DNA of 19,534 bases from Desulfocurvus sp. (GTDB lineage Bacteria > Desulfobacterota > Desulfovibrionia > Desulfovibrionales > Desulfovibrionaceae), in the NCBI RefSeq assembly GCF_023230885.1, contig NZ_JALNWM010000039.1, forward strand, positions 1 through 19,534, written 5' to 3'. Positions within the stretch are counted from its first letter, which is position 1; each line of letters starts with the position of its first letter. Below are positions 1 through 7,736 of this stretch, piece by piece. Under the pieces are notes generated by a model. That model was given only the letters and a program-made list of their open reading frames with translations. It did no database searches and was not told the origin of the DNA. Position numbers and translations under genes: made by a program.

Positions 1-43
1 AGAACAGGGCCAGGGGCATGATGTCCATCGCTGCGGCGGGCAC
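1..43 (-). CDS. 5' end of a divergent gene, product unknown (partial)
   Basis: On the minus strand a GTG at 43-41 follows a GAGGAG Shine-Dalgarno sequence (54-49) with 5-nt spacing, and opens a frame reading VPAAAMDIMPLALF before the window edge. Fourteen codons are too few to identify a family. The hydrophobic start (IMPLALF) would fit a membrane protein. The gene is divergent from a MocR-type regulator, and such regulators often control the divergently transcribed neighbour, so this is the obvious candidate target. ATGs at 28 or 19 are alternative starts, but neither has a comparable ribosome binding site. Confidence 0.5.
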   Translation of the reverse strand, partial: MPAAAMDIMPLALF

Positions 44-121
44 GGCGTCTCCTCGGTGCGGCGGTTGGGCCGGGGCTTGGGTGGGGCCGGGCGGGCTGCA
101 CGGTCCATGGTCTGCCTACGA

Positions 122-150
122 TTGACACAATCCGCGCGTCAAAATATCAA
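122..150 (+). promoter_or_regulatory. Sigma-70-type promoter of the MocR-type regulator
   Basis: A perfect -35 TTGACA (122-127), a 17-bp spacer and a -10 TATCAA (145-150) stand out in GC-rich surroundings. Transcription would start near 156-158, at or 1-3 nt before the ATG at 159, so the message would be leaderless or almost so. No Shine-Dalgarno sequence precedes the ATG, which agrees. Confidence 0.6.
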
Positions 151-167
151 TTGTCACCATGACAATT
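149..167. promoter_or_regulatory. Inverted-repeat operator over the start codon
   Basis: AATTGTCA-CCA-TGACAATT is a perfect 8-bp inverted repeat with a 3-bp centre. It covers the end of the -10 box, the likely transcription start and the ATG (159-161). A related half-site, ATTGACA, lies at 121-127 and overlaps the -35. The position suits autorepression by the encoded GntR/MocR-type protein; that assignment is inference. Confidence 0.6.
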
Positions 168-1580
168 CATTTCCCCCTGCCGGACGCCCGCGGCCCCGGC
201 CCGCGCTACCTGGCCCTGGCCGACGCCATCGAGGCGGCCGTGGCCTCGGGAGCGCTGCCTCCCGGGGCGGCGCTGCCCACCCACCGCGAGCTGGCCGCCG
301 CCATGGGCGTCACCGTGGGCACCGTGACCCGGGGCTACGCCGAGGCCGCCCGGCGGGGACTGGTGCGCGGCGAGCGCGGCCGGGGCACCTATGTGGGCCG
401 TGCCGATGAAGACTTCGCCCGCCTGCTGGACCAGGGCGCCCCGGGCGGCGCCCCCGGGGCCGGGGCGGCGGCCGTCGCCCGCGCGGCCCGGGGCTCGTGC
501 GCGCCGCCCGGGCCCGTGGACATGGGCCTGACCGCCGCGTACCAGCCCCTGGGCCCGGACCTGGGCCGCGCCCTGGCGCGCATCGCGCGCTCGCCGGGGC
601 TGGACGAGCTGGTGGGGCGCTACGGCGCGCGCGGCCTGCCGCGCCACCGCGAGCTTGGGGCCGCCTGGGCCGGGGCCTACGGGTGCCCGGCCCAGCCCGG
701 CGAGGTGCTGGTCACCGCCGGGGCGCAGCACGCGCTGCTGGTGGCCCTGGGCGGCCTGTTGGGCCCCGGGGAGCGCCTGGCGGTGGAGAGCCTGACCTAC
801 CCGCTGGTCAAGCCCCTGGCCAAGCGCCTGCGGCTGCACCTGGTGCCCGTGGACATCGACGCCCACGGCCTGGACCCCGACGCCCTGGCCCGGGCCTGCG
901 CGCGCCAGCGCGTGCACGGGCTCTACGTCATGCCCGCCTGCCAGAACCCGACCACGGCGCACATGCCCGAATACCGCAGGCACGAGGTCGTGGCCGTGTG
1001 CCGCCGCTTCGGGCTGCGCATCATCGAGGACGACGTGTACGCCCTGACGGTGGACGAATCCCTGCCGCCCCTGGCGGCCCTGGCCCCCGAGCTGGGCTGC
1101 TTCGTCGCCGCCACGTCCAAGGTGCTGTGCGACAGCCTGCGCGTGGCCTTCCTGCGCGCCCCCGGGGCGGACCTGCCCGCCCTGGAGGCCGCCGTGGAGT
1201 GGACCTCGTGGAAGGCCGCGCCGCTGATGGTCGAGGTGCTCGCCCAGTGGCTGGCCGACGGCACCGTGCGCCGGACCATCGAGGCCAACCGCGCCGAGGC
1301 CGGGGCGCGCAACGCGCTGCTGGCCGAGGCTCTTGGCCCGGGCGCCTGCCGCGCGCGGCCCACGGGCTACTACGCCTGGCTGCCCCTGCCGCGCCGCTGG
1401 CGCGCCGTGGACTTCGCCGCCGAGGCCGCCCGGCGCGGGGTGGTGGTGGCCCACGGGGAGCATTTCGCCGTGGGCGCGGCCCGGGCCGAGCAGGGCGTGC
1501 GCCTCTCGCTGCTGGGGGCGCGCTCCCGCCAGGCCCTGCGCCAGGGGCTGGACGTTCTGGCCGGGCTGTTGCGGCTCTAG
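159..1580 (+). CDS. MocR/PdxR-type regulator (GntR wHTH + aminotransferase-like domain)
   Basis: This 473-residue protein has an N-terminal GntR-type winged helix (about 12-80: LADAIEAAVASGALPPGAALP, then VTVGTVTRGYAEA and GRGTYVG) and a fold-type I aminotransferase domain (about 110-473). The PLP-site landmarks are present: N263-P264 in the ACQNPTTA segment, D291-D292 with Y294, and the presumed Schiff-base lysine K321 in AATSKVLCDSLRVAF. Family members are transcription regulators that sense PLP or an amino compound rather than working as transaminases. Length is typical. The ATG at 159 has no Shine-Dalgarno sequence and sits in an inverted repeat; it is chosen because the winged helix begins directly after it. 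The effector and target are not evident; the divergent gene at the left edge is the likely target. Confidence 0.9.
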   Translation: MTIHFPLPDARGPGPRYLALADAIEAAVASGALPPGAALPTHRELAAAMGVTVGTVTRGYAEAARRGLVRGERGRGTYVGRADEDFARLLDQGAPGGAPGAGAAAVARAARGSCAPPGPVDMGLTAAYQPLGPDLGRALARIARSPGLDELVGRYGARGLPRHRELGAAWAGAYGCPAQPGEVLVTAGAQHALLVALGGLLGPGERLAVESLTYPLVKPLAKRLRLHLVPVDIDAHGLDPDALARACARQRVHGLYVMPACQNPTTAHMPEYRRHEVVAVCRRFGLRIIEDDVYALTVDESLPPLAALAPELGCFVAATSKVLCDSLRVAFLRAPGADLPALEAAVEWTSWKAAPLMVEVLAQWLADGTVRRTIEANRAEAGARNALLAEALGPGACRARPTGYYAWLPLPRRWRAVDFAAEAARRGVVVAHGEHFAVGAARAEQGVRLSLLGARSRQALRQGLDVLAGLLRL

Positions 1581-2032
1581 CGGCGCGCCCGCAAGGTCCG
1601 GCCGTGCCGCCATGCCGTGCCGGGAGCCTTGGCCCGCTTTCCGCCAGGGTGGAACAGCTTGCCGGCAAAGGTTTTTCATCCCCGCCTTCCCCTGGGGCCA
1701 CGCCGAAGCCGCGGCCCCGGGCGGGGCGCGCCGCTCTCGCGCGGGATAAGCAGTTGACAATTTGCGATAATCCCCGCCGCAGGGGCCCCGGGCGGGGCGC
1801 ACCCGGGGTGGGGCGCTGGCCATGAAAATACGGTTATGGGCGTTTACAGGCTTTTTTTCTCATTTTCAGCGCATGAAAACGTGTTTTGGTCCATTATTCG
1901 CCACGGGCGATGAAATATGTTTGCAGGAAGTCGAAAATCTCGTGCCCCCCTTGTTTCCCGTTTTTGGCATATGCTATAAGGCTCAACCCCAGCGAGGAGT
2001 CACCCCATATTTATAAGGAAAGGGAGAACCGG
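1581..2032. other. 452-bp intergenic region with an AT-rich right half
   Basis: No credible gene is seen. A 17-bp direct repeat, GGCCCCGGGCGGGGCGC, occurs at 1713-1729 and 1784-1800. Between the copies lies TTGACAAT (1754-1761), which contains the TGACAAT half-site of the regulator's operator. From about 1820 to 2030 the composition drops to AT-rich, with CATGAAAA at 1821-1828 and again at 1872-1879 and a T7 run near 1852-1858. This AT-rich half probably carries the control region of the downstream operon. No convincing terminator for the upstream gene was found. Confidence 0.5.
1951..1980 (+). promoter_or_regulatory. Candidate promoter for the 2033-6916 operon
   Basis: TTGTTT (1951-1956) and TATAAG (1975-1980) are separated by 18 bp. 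The -10 matches consensus at 5 of 6 positions and the -35 at about 3 of 6. It lies in an AT-rich island about 50 bp before the ATG at 2033, giving a leader of roughly 45 nt. Confidence 0.45.
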
Positions 2033-3298
2033 ATGACCCGCAAAGACAGAACCGAAGGAATCTACTCGCGCCGCGAGGTGCTCGACGAGTCCGAGCGCAG
2101 GCAATACTATACCATCCAGCTCAAGGAGTTGCTTTCCTACGCCTACCGCTACTCCGAGGACGTGAAGAAGCGTTTCGACCGCGCCCAGTTCAACGTCGAG
2201 AAGTTCAAGACCCTGAACGACCTGAAGCATATCCCCATCCTCAAGAAGAAGGAGCTGATCTTCTTGCAGTCCATGGGGCCGCGTCTGGGCGGGCTGCTGA
2301 CCAAGGACCTGGGCGAGCTGCGCCGGGTGTTCCTCTCCCCGGGTCCGATCTTCGACCCCGAAGACCGCGGCGAAGACTACTGGGGCTGGACCGAGGGCTT
2401 CTACGCGGCGGGCTTCCGCCCCGGCGACCTGGCCCAGGTGGCCTTCAACTACCACCTGACCCCCGCCGGGCTGATGTTCGAGGAGCCGCTGAAGAACCTG
2501 GGCTGCGCCGTTGTGCCCGCCGGACCCGGCAACACCAGCACCCAGATCGACATCCTCCAGAAGCTGCGCGTCACCGGCTATGTGGGCACCCCGAGCTACC
2601 TGATGCACCTGGCCCAGAAGGCCGAGGAGGCCGGGCTGAACCTGCGCAAGGATCTCTTCGTCGAGGTCGCCTTCGTCACCGGCGAGAAGTTCCCCGAGAA
2701 GATGCGCGCGACCCTGGAGAAGAAGTTCGACCTCATCATGCGCCAGGGCTACGGCACCGCCGACGTGGGCTGCATCGGCTACGAATGCTTCCACACCAAC
2801 GGCCTGCACATCGCCAACCGCGCCTATGTGGAGATCTGCCACCCCGACACGGGCATCCCCCTCAAGGACGGCGAGGTGGGCGAGATCGTGGTCACGGCCT
2901 TCAACAAGACCTACCCGCTCATCCGCCTGGCCACGGGCGACCTGTCCTACATCGACCGGGCCCCGTGCGCCTGCGGCCGCAGCAGCCCGCGCCTGGGCAA
3001 CATCGTGGGCCGCGTGGACACCACCACGCGCATCAAGGGCATGTTCGTCTACCCCCACCAGGTGGAGCAGGTCATGGCCCGCTTCGAGGAGATCAAGCGC
3101 TGGCAGATCGAGGTCACCAACCCCGGCGGCATCGACGAGATGGTCCTGTCGGTGGAGGCCTCCAACTTCAAGCGCGAGGACGAGCTGCTGCACGACTTCC
3201 GCCAGCAGATCAAGTTGCGTCCCGACCTGAAGATCGTGGCCCCCGGAACCCTGCCGCCGCAGATCCGGCCCATCGAGGACAAGCGCAAGTGGGACTAG
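2033..3298 (+). CDS. PaaK-like (phenylacetate-CoA ligase family) adenylate-forming enzyme
   Basis: This 421-residue protein belongs to the AMP-binding superfamily and most resembles phenylacetate-CoA ligases. Recognisable motifs are YGTADVG (240-246), TGDLSYID (from 301), a CACGR segment, and GRVDTTTRIKG (326-336) followed by VYPHQVEQV, the usual entry to the C-terminal subdomain. Where relatives carry a Ser/Thr/Gly-rich ATP loop (SSGTTG-like), it has VFLSPGPIFDP (99-109), and the usual Glu of the YG-x-x-E motif is Asp244. It may therefore activate an unusual acid or have altered ATP use; the substrate is unknown. The start at ATG 2033 is supported by GGGAG (2022-2026) with 6-nt spacing; frame extension upstream to 1886 lacks such a site. 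First gene of a tight plus-strand run. Confidence 0.85.
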   Translation: MTRKDRTEGIYSRREVLDESERRQYYTIQLKELLSYAYRYSEDVKKRFDRAQFNVEKFKTLNDLKHIPILKKKELIFLQSMGPRLGGLLTKDLGELRRVFLSPGPIFDPEDRGEDYWGWTEGFYAAGFRPGDLAQVAFNYHLTPAGLMFEEPLKNLGCAVVPAGPGNTSTQIDILQKLRVTGYVGTPSYLMHLAQKAEEAGLNLRKDLFVEVAFVTGEKFPEKMRATLEKKFDLIMRQGYGTADVGCIGYECFHTNGLHIANRAYVEICHPDTGIPLKDGEVGEIVVTAFNKTYPLIRLATGDLSYIDRAPCACGRSSPRLGNIVGRVDTTTRIKGMFVYPHQVEQVMARFEEIKRWQIEVTNPGGIDEMVLSVEASNFKREDELLHDFRQQIKLRPDLKIVAPGTLPPQIRPIEDKRKWD

Positions 3299-4518
3299 CG
3301 CCGCGCCTGCGGGCATCCGTCCTGCGCATGGGGGCCGCCGTCGTCATGGCGGCGGCCCTTTGTGCCTGTGCCGCCGTGCGCCCGCCTGAAACGCTGGCCC
3401 CCCCGGCGGACGTGCGCCCCGGCGAGGCCTTCGACGCCGCGGCCCGGCCCCTGGGCCTGGACGAGCTGGCCCGGCGGGCCGCCGGGGCCGACTATGTGCT
3501 CCTTGGCGAGTCGCACTCCTCGGCCTGCGACCATCGCGTGCAGGCCGACGTGCTGGCGGCCATGACCGCCGCCGGGGCGGTGCCCGTGCTGGGGCTGGAG
3601 ATGGTGCCCGCCGAGCGGCAGGACGCCCTGGACCGCTTCAACGCCGGGGAGATCGACGTGGACGGCCTGGCGCAGGCCGTGGACTGGAAGGGCGTCTGGG
3701 GCCACCCCTTCGCGGTGTACCGTCCGGTGTTCGAGGCCGCGCGGCGCGCCGGGGCGCCCCTGGCGGGGCTGAACGTGCCCCGGCGGGTGGTCCGCGCCGT
3801 GGGCGAGGGCGGCCTGGAGGCCGTCGCCCCCGAGGACCGGGCCCTGGCGCCCGGGGAGATCATCCCCCCCGCCCCCGAGCAGGTGCGCGACCTGGAGCGC
3901 GTGCTGGAGCGCCACGCCGCCCCCGGCCACGGGGAGGGCGACCCCGCTCCCGCGGCGGACGCCGCGCGCCGCGAGCGCTTCCTGCGTGTCCAGGCCCTGT
4001 GGGACACGGCTATGGCCCGCGCCGCCGTGGCCGCCCGGCGGGCCCACGGCCGCACGGTGCTCATCCTGGCCGGGGTCGGCCATGTGGAGAACGGCTGGGG
4101 CATCGCCCGGCGCCTGCGCGTGCTCGACCCCGGGGCGCGGGTGCTGTCCGTGCTGCCCTGGCGCGGGGGCCAGGGGTTCGAACCCGCCCGGGCCGATGTC
4201 TTTTTCCTGTGCCCCATGACGCACAGCTCGCGCCTGGGCTTCGTGCTCCAGGAGCGCGACGGCGGCGTGACCGTGGCCGACGTGGCCCCGGGCACCCGGG
4301 CCGCGCAGGCCGGCTTCCTGCCCGGGGACGAGATTCTTGCGGTCATGGGCGAGCCTGCGCAGGACCTGTGGGCGCTGCACAAGGGCGCCCTCAGGGCCGG
4401 GCGCGCCGGGGAGCCCCTGGCCGTCACCGTGCGGCGCGGGGGCCGGGTGCTGGAGCTGGCCGTGCCCCTGGCGGGCGCGGGCGCCGCGCCCGGGGCCGCC
4501 CCCCAGGGGGCCGAGTAG
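3289..4518 (+). CDS. ChaN-like haem-binding-family lipoprotein with C-terminal PDZ domain
   Basis: The 409-residue frame shows three parts. First is a signal peptide with an Arg-rich n-region (RLRASVLR) and the lipobox-like L24-C25-A26-C27, so it is probably lipidated at C27. Second is a ChaN/DUF399-type domain (about 50-300) with LLGESHSS (G73, E74, H76), GLEMVPAERQ and GVGHVENGWG (H265). Third is a PDZ domain (about 315-395) with the AGFLPGDEIL core. ChaN proteins are associated with iron or haem; the role of the fused PDZ is not known. The GTG at 3289 is preferred because GAGGA (3275-3279) lies 9 nt upstream and it supplies the positive n-region; an ATG at 3328 would give a signal peptide without a charge. 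The GTG overlaps the upstream stop by 10 nt, suggesting translational coupling. The TAG is 5 bp from mutM. Confidence 0.75.
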   Translation: MGLAPRLRASVLRMGAAVVMAAALCACAAVRPPETLAPPADVRPGEAFDAAARPLGLDELARRAAGADYVLLGESHSSACDHRVQADVLAAMTAAGAVPVLGLEMVPAERQDALDRFNAGEIDVDGLAQAVDWKGVWGHPFAVYRPVFEAARRAGAPLAGLNVPRRVVRAVGEGGLEAVAPEDRALAPGEIIPPAPEQVRDLERVLERHAAPGHGEGDPAPAADAARRERFLRVQALWDTAMARAAVAARRAHGRTVLILAGVGHVENGWGIARRLRVLDPGARVLSVLPWRGGQGFEPARADVFFLCPMTHSSRLGFVLQERDGGVTVADVAPGTRAAQAGFLPGDEILAVMGEPAQDLWALHKGALRAGRAGEPLAVTVRRGGRVLELAVPLAGAGAAPGAAPQGAE

Positions 4519-4523
4519 CCGCC

Positions 4524-5387
4524 ATGCCCGAACTGCCCGAAGTGGAAACCATCGCCCGGGGGCTGCGCGCGGACCTGTGCGGCGCGCGCGTGGCCGCCGG
4601 GGCGCTGCTGTGGCCCGGGGTGCTCGAATCCGGCCACGGCGCCCTGGACGGGGCGGCCTTCCCGGAGGCCGTGGCCGGGGGGCGCATCGACGCCGTGTGG
4701 CGCCGGGGCAAGGTTTTGCTGCTGGACCTGGGCGGGCCGGGGCGCGCCCCGCTGCACCTGGCCTTCCACCTGCGCATGACCGGGCGGCTGACCGTGGAGC
4801 CCGGGGACGCCGGGCCCACCCGGCATACCCGGCTGCTCCTGGACCTTGCCGACGGGCGGCGCCTGTTTTTCGCCGACGCGCGCAAGTTCGGCCGCTGCCG
4901 GGCCATGAGCCCCAAAGCCCTGGGGCGCTGGCCGTTTTTCGCCGCCCTGGGGCCCGAGCCCCTGGAGCTCGACGCCCGGGCCTTCGCGGCTCTGCTGGCC
5001 GGGCGCCGGGCGCGCATCAAGGCCCTGCTGCTGGACCAGTCCGTCCTGGCGGGAGTGGGCAATATCTACGCCGACGAGAGCCTGTTCCGCGCGGGCATCC
5101 ATCCGGCGGACACGGCGGCGGCCCTCGGCCCCGCGCGCCTCGAGCGGCTGCACGGCGCCCTGGTCCGGGTCCTGGCCGAGGCCATCGCCGCCAACGGTTC
5201 GTCCATCAGCGACTACGTCAACGCCCACGGCGACGCCGGGGCCTTCCAGAACGATTTTCGCGTCTACGGGCGGCGCGGGTGCCCGTGCCGGGTCTGCTCC
5301 GCGCCCCTGGTCCGCACGGCCGTGGCCGGGCGGACCACGACCTTCTGCCCCCATTGCCAGCCCCCCGCCCGGGCCGGAGGCGCATGA
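4524..5387 (+). CDS. mutM: Formamidopyrimidine-DNA glycosylase (Fpg/MutM)
   Basis: A bifunctional base-excision repair glycosylase and AP lyase that removes 8-oxoguanine and formamidopyrimidines. The 287-residue sequence begins MPELPEVE, which supplies the catalytic Pro2 and Glu3 (numbered with Met). The conserved beta-strand Lys is K63 (RRGKVLLL), the helix-two-turn-helix follows around VLAGVGNIYADE, and a C-terminal zinc finger has C255, C258, C275 and C278 with the DNA-contacting Arg at 270 (GRTTTFC). All key residues are present and length is normal. The ribosome binding site is weak (AGGGGG about 13 nt upstream), so translation is probably coupled to the gene ending 5 bp before. Its TGA shares ATGA with the start of murJ. 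Confidence 0.95.
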   Translation: MPELPEVETIARGLRADLCGARVAAGALLWPGVLESGHGALDGAAFPEAVAGGRIDAVWRRGKVLLLDLGGPGRAPLHLAFHLRMTGRLTVEPGDAGPTRHTRLLLDLADGRRLFFADARKFGRCRAMSPKALGRWPFFAALGPEPLELDARAFAALLAGRRARIKALLLDQSVLAGVGNIYADESLFRAGIHPADTAAALGPARLERLHGALVRVLAEAIAANGSSISDYVNAHGDAGAFQNDFRVYGRRGCPCRVCSAPLVRTAVAGRTTTFCPHCQPPARAGGA

Positions 5388-6916
5388 CAAACCACGCCCG
5401 CGTCATAGCCCGGAACGCCGCCGTCGTCGCCGGGGCGACCCTGGCCTCGCGCATCCTGGGTTTCGTGCGCGACCTGGTCACGGCCTTCGCCCTGGGCGCC
5501 GGGCCGCTGGCCGACGCCTTCTTCGTGGCCTTCCGGCTGCCCAACCTGCTGCGCCGCCTGTTCGGCGAGGGCTCGCTGACGATGGCCTTCGTGCCGGTCT
5601 ACACGCGCACCCGCGAGGAATCCGGCCCGGCCGAGGCCCATGCCCTGGCTCGTTCGCTCATGGTCTGGGTGCTGCTGGTGCTGGGGGTGGTCACCGCCGT
5701 GGCCGTGGCCGGGGCCGGGCCCCTGGTGCGCGTCATCGCCCCGGGTTTTGCCGCCGACCCCGGGCTGCTGGCCCTGACCACCGAGCTGACGCGTATCTGC
5801 TTCCCCTACATCCTCTTTGTGGCGGGCATGGCCCTGTGCATGGGCCTGCTCAACGCCTCGGGGCGCTTCCTGGCCCCGGCGCTGGCGCCCTGCGCGCTCA
5901 ACGTCTGCCTCATCGCCGCGGCCCTGGCGGGGGTCTGGGGCGGCTGGTCCGTGCCGCATTGCCTGGCCGTGGGCGTGCTGGTGGCCGGGGCGGCGCAGCT
6001 GGCCCTGCAACAGCCCTCCCTGGCCGCGGCGGGCTTCGCCTGGCGGGGGCCCTGGTCCATGCGCCACCCGGGCGTGGGCCGCACGGCGCGGCTCATGCTG
6101 CCCACGGTCTTCGGCGCCGCCGTCTACCAGATCAACATCGTCATCGGCACCATGCTGGCCTCGCTGCTGGCGGCGGGCAGCATCTCCTATCTCTACTACG
6201 CCGACCGGCTGGTGCAGTTCCCCCTGGGGGTGTTCGGCGTGGCGGTGAGCACCGCCGCCCTGCCCAGCCTTTCGGCCCTGGCCGCGCGCGGCGAGATGGA
6301 CGACTTCCGCGCCACGCTGAACGCCAGCATCAAGCTGACCCTGTTCATCAGCCTGCCCGCCGCAGCCGGGCTCATGGCCCTGGCCGGGCCCATCGTGGCG
6401 CTGCTCTTCCAGCGCGGGGCCTTCGCCGCCGACGCCGTGAGCGCCACGGCCTGGGCCCTGGTGGCCTACGGCGCGGGCCTGCCCGCCTTCGCCCTGGTGC
6501 GGCCTCTGGTCTCGGCCTATTACGCCCTGCAGGACACGCGCACCCCCGTGCGCGTGGGAGTGGTCTGCCTGGTGGTCTATGTGGCCGGCGGCGTGGGGCT
6601 CATGCAGGTCATGGACCATGTGGGCCTGGCCCTGGCCACCACGCTGTCCTCGTGGGTCAACACGGCCCTGCTGCTGGCGGGGCTGCGCCGCCGCTTCGGC
6701 CCCGGGTGGGCCACCTTCCAGCGCCAGAGCCTGCTCTACGCGGGCCAGTCGCTGCTCATGGGCCTTGGCGCCCTGGCCACCGTGGGCCTGGGCCGCTGGG
6801 CCGTGGCCCTCATCCCCCTGTGGGCCGTGGGCTATGCGGCCCTGTCCCTGGTCACGGGTGTGCCCGAGGCGCGGCTCGTGCTGGACGCCCTGCGCCGCCG
6901 CCTGCGGCGGCGCTGA
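5384..6916 (+). CDS. murJ: Lipid II flippase MurJ (MviN family)
   Basis: This 510-residue polytopic membrane protein is expected to flip lipid II across the inner membrane during peptidoglycan synthesis. The N-terminal family signature is clear: ASRILGFVRDLVTAFALG, ADAFFVAFRLPNLLRR and FGEGSLTMAFVPVY. Hydrophobic segments continue along the whole chain, consistent with the 14 membrane helices known for MurJ, and the middle YYADRLVQFPLGVFGVA segment is also characteristic. The start overlaps the mutM stop (ATGA), with GGAGG only 3 nt upstream, so translation is probably coupled. Last gene of the run; a strong terminator follows 23 bp after the stop. Confidence 0.95.
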   Translation: MTNHARVIARNAAVVAGATLASRILGFVRDLVTAFALGAGPLADAFFVAFRLPNLLRRLFGEGSLTMAFVPVYTRTREESGPAEAHALARSLMVWVLLVLGVVTAVAVAGAGPLVRVIAPGFAADPGLLALTTELTRICFPYILFVAGMALCMGLLNASGRFLAPALAPCALNVCLIAAALAGVWGGWSVPHCLAVGVLVAGAAQLALQQPSLAAAGFAWRGPWSMRHPGVGRTARLMLPTVFGAAVYQINIVIGTMLASLLAAGSISYLYYADRLVQFPLGVFGVAVSTAALPSLSALAARGEMDDFRATLNASIKLTLFISLPAAAGLMALAGPIVALLFQRGAFAADAVSATAWALVAYGAGLPAFALVRPLVSAYYALQDTRTPVRVGVVCLVVYVAGGVGLMQVMDHVGLALATTLSSWVNTALLLAGLRRRFGPGWATFQRQSLLYAGQSLLMGLGALATVGLGRWAVALIPLWAVGYAALSLVTGVPEARLVLDALRRRLRRR

Positions 6917-6938
6917 CGCCGTACGGGGCGCCCCGCAG

Positions 6939-6978
6939 AAAAAGCGAAGCCCCGCCGACAGGCGGGGCTTCGCTTTTT
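6939..6978. terminator. Bidirectional intrinsic terminator
   Basis: Perfect 18-bp arms (6939-6956 and 6961-6978) enclose the tetraloop GACA. The 13-bp GC-rich core is flanked by A5 on the left and T5 on the right, so it can stop transcription in both directions. It lies between the convergent murJ and CBS-ACT genes and serves both. Confidence 0.95.
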
Positions 6979-6999
6979 CGCGTGGGGCCCCGGGCGGGG

Positions 7000-7686
7000 C
7001 TACTTGTTGTTGAGGATGGCCGGGTGCTTTTCGTCGCGCAGCACGAAGAGGATGGCGTACTTGGCGCGCAGCTCCTCCATGAGCTTGTTCTCCAGGGAGC
7101 GGTCCATGTCCTGGATGCGGATGAAGACCTTGCGCGTGGGGGCGCCCTCGGGCTCGTAGGCCGTGAGCACGCTCATGATCCGCGCCTTGTGGGCGTTGAG
7201 GATGGCGATGACCCCGCCCAGGGTGCCGGGGTCGTCGGGCAGGTCGATGGCGATCTGCAGGCCGCCGTGGAGCACGCCGGTGATGGAGATGAGCACGTTG
7301 AACACGTCGGTCTGGGTGATGACGCCCACCAGCTTCCCGGCCTTGTCCACCACGGGCAGGCCGCCGACCTTGTTGTCCATCATCAGGATGGCGGCCTTCT
7401 CGACGGATTCGTCGGGGGTGATGGTGATGATCTTGGTGGACATGATGTCCTTCACCTTGATCTCCGAGAGCAGGTAGTACAACTCGTGAACGTCCAGGGT
7501 CGTGGCCTTGGAGGGCGAGGCTTCCTTGATGTCGCGGTCGGTGACCACGCCGAGCAGCGCGCCCTTGTCGTCCACCACGCACAGGGTGCGGATGTGCTTG
7601 TCCTTGAGGGCCTTGGAGGCACGCATCATGGACGTGTCGGTGGTCACGGTGACCGGGGTCTTGCTCATCCAGTTGCCTACGAGCAT
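7000..7686 (-). CDS. CBS-CBS-ACT domain protein (AcuB-like)
   Basis: A 228-residue cytosolic protein with two CBS motifs (about 1-60, LVGNWMSKTPVTVTTDTSM...GVVTDRDI; and about 76-135, VKDIMSTKIITITPDES...GVITQTDVF) followed by an ACT domain (about 142-215, LQIAIDLPDDPGTLGGVIAIL). CBS pairs bind adenosine-containing ligands and ACT domains often bind amino acids, so a regulatory or sensor role is likely; the partner is not evident. The ATG at 7686 is chosen because AGGAGG (7698-7693) lies 6 nt before it; a frame extension of ten codons upstream has no such support. It has its own promoter candidate and ends at the bidirectional terminator. Confidence 0.88.
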   Translation of the reverse strand: MLVGNWMSKTPVTVTTDTSMMRASKALKDKHIRTLCVVDDKGALLGVVTDRDIKEASPSKATTLDVHELYYLLSEIKVKDIMSTKIITITPDESVEKAAILMMDNKVGGLPVVDKAGKLVGVITQTDVFNVLISITGVLHGGLQIAIDLPDDPGTLGGVIAILNAHKARIMSVLTAYEPEGAPTRKVFIRIQDMDRSLENKLMEELRAKYAILFVLRDEKHPAILNNK

Positions 7687-7706
7687 GGAAAGCCTCCTTT
7701 GTGGCC

Positions 7707-7736
7707 CGCCCCGCATTGCTGGATGGCATCGGGGCG
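7707..7736 (-). promoter_or_regulatory. Stem-loop in the 5' leader of the CBS-ACT gene
   Basis: CGCCCC (7707-7712) pairs with GGGGCG (7731-7736), and a shorter TGC/GCA helix can form inside. The structure lies 8 nt upstream of the strong Shine-Dalgarno sequence. A second small stem, CCGGGG/CCCCGG, can form nearer the transcription start. They could affect translation or RNA stability, but no known riboswitch is recognised. Confidence 0.35.

Noticed and set aside
1659..1676. TTGCCGGCAA followed by T5 as a terminator for the MocR-type gene
   Set aside because: The palindrome has no loop and only 5 bp per arm, so it cannot form a stable hairpin in RNA.
1713..1800. Two copies of GGCCCCGGGCGGGGCGC as a mobile-element remnant
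   Set aside because: Similar GC strings recur elsewhere in the window, for example near 6985, and no target duplication or transposase is present; probably a composition effect.
147..1823. Long antisense open frame (558 codons) opposite the MocR-type gene, and similar long antisense frames throughout
   Set aside because: Very GC-rich DNA yields long open frames on the opposite strand. These have low-complexity Gly/Arg/Ala/His-rich translations, no recognised motifs and no ribosome binding sites, while the plus-strand frame has clear family motifs.
1965..1977. TTGGCATATGCTATA as a sigma-54 promoter for the ligase operon
   Set aside because: GG and GC are only 7 bp apart; sigma-54 needs 12. 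A sigma-70-type TTGTTT/TATAAG pair explains the region better.
1822..2016. Small 64-codon plus-strand frame in the AT-rich region
   Set aside because: It has no Shine-Dalgarno sequence and no recognisable features, and it overlaps the likely promoter of the next operon.
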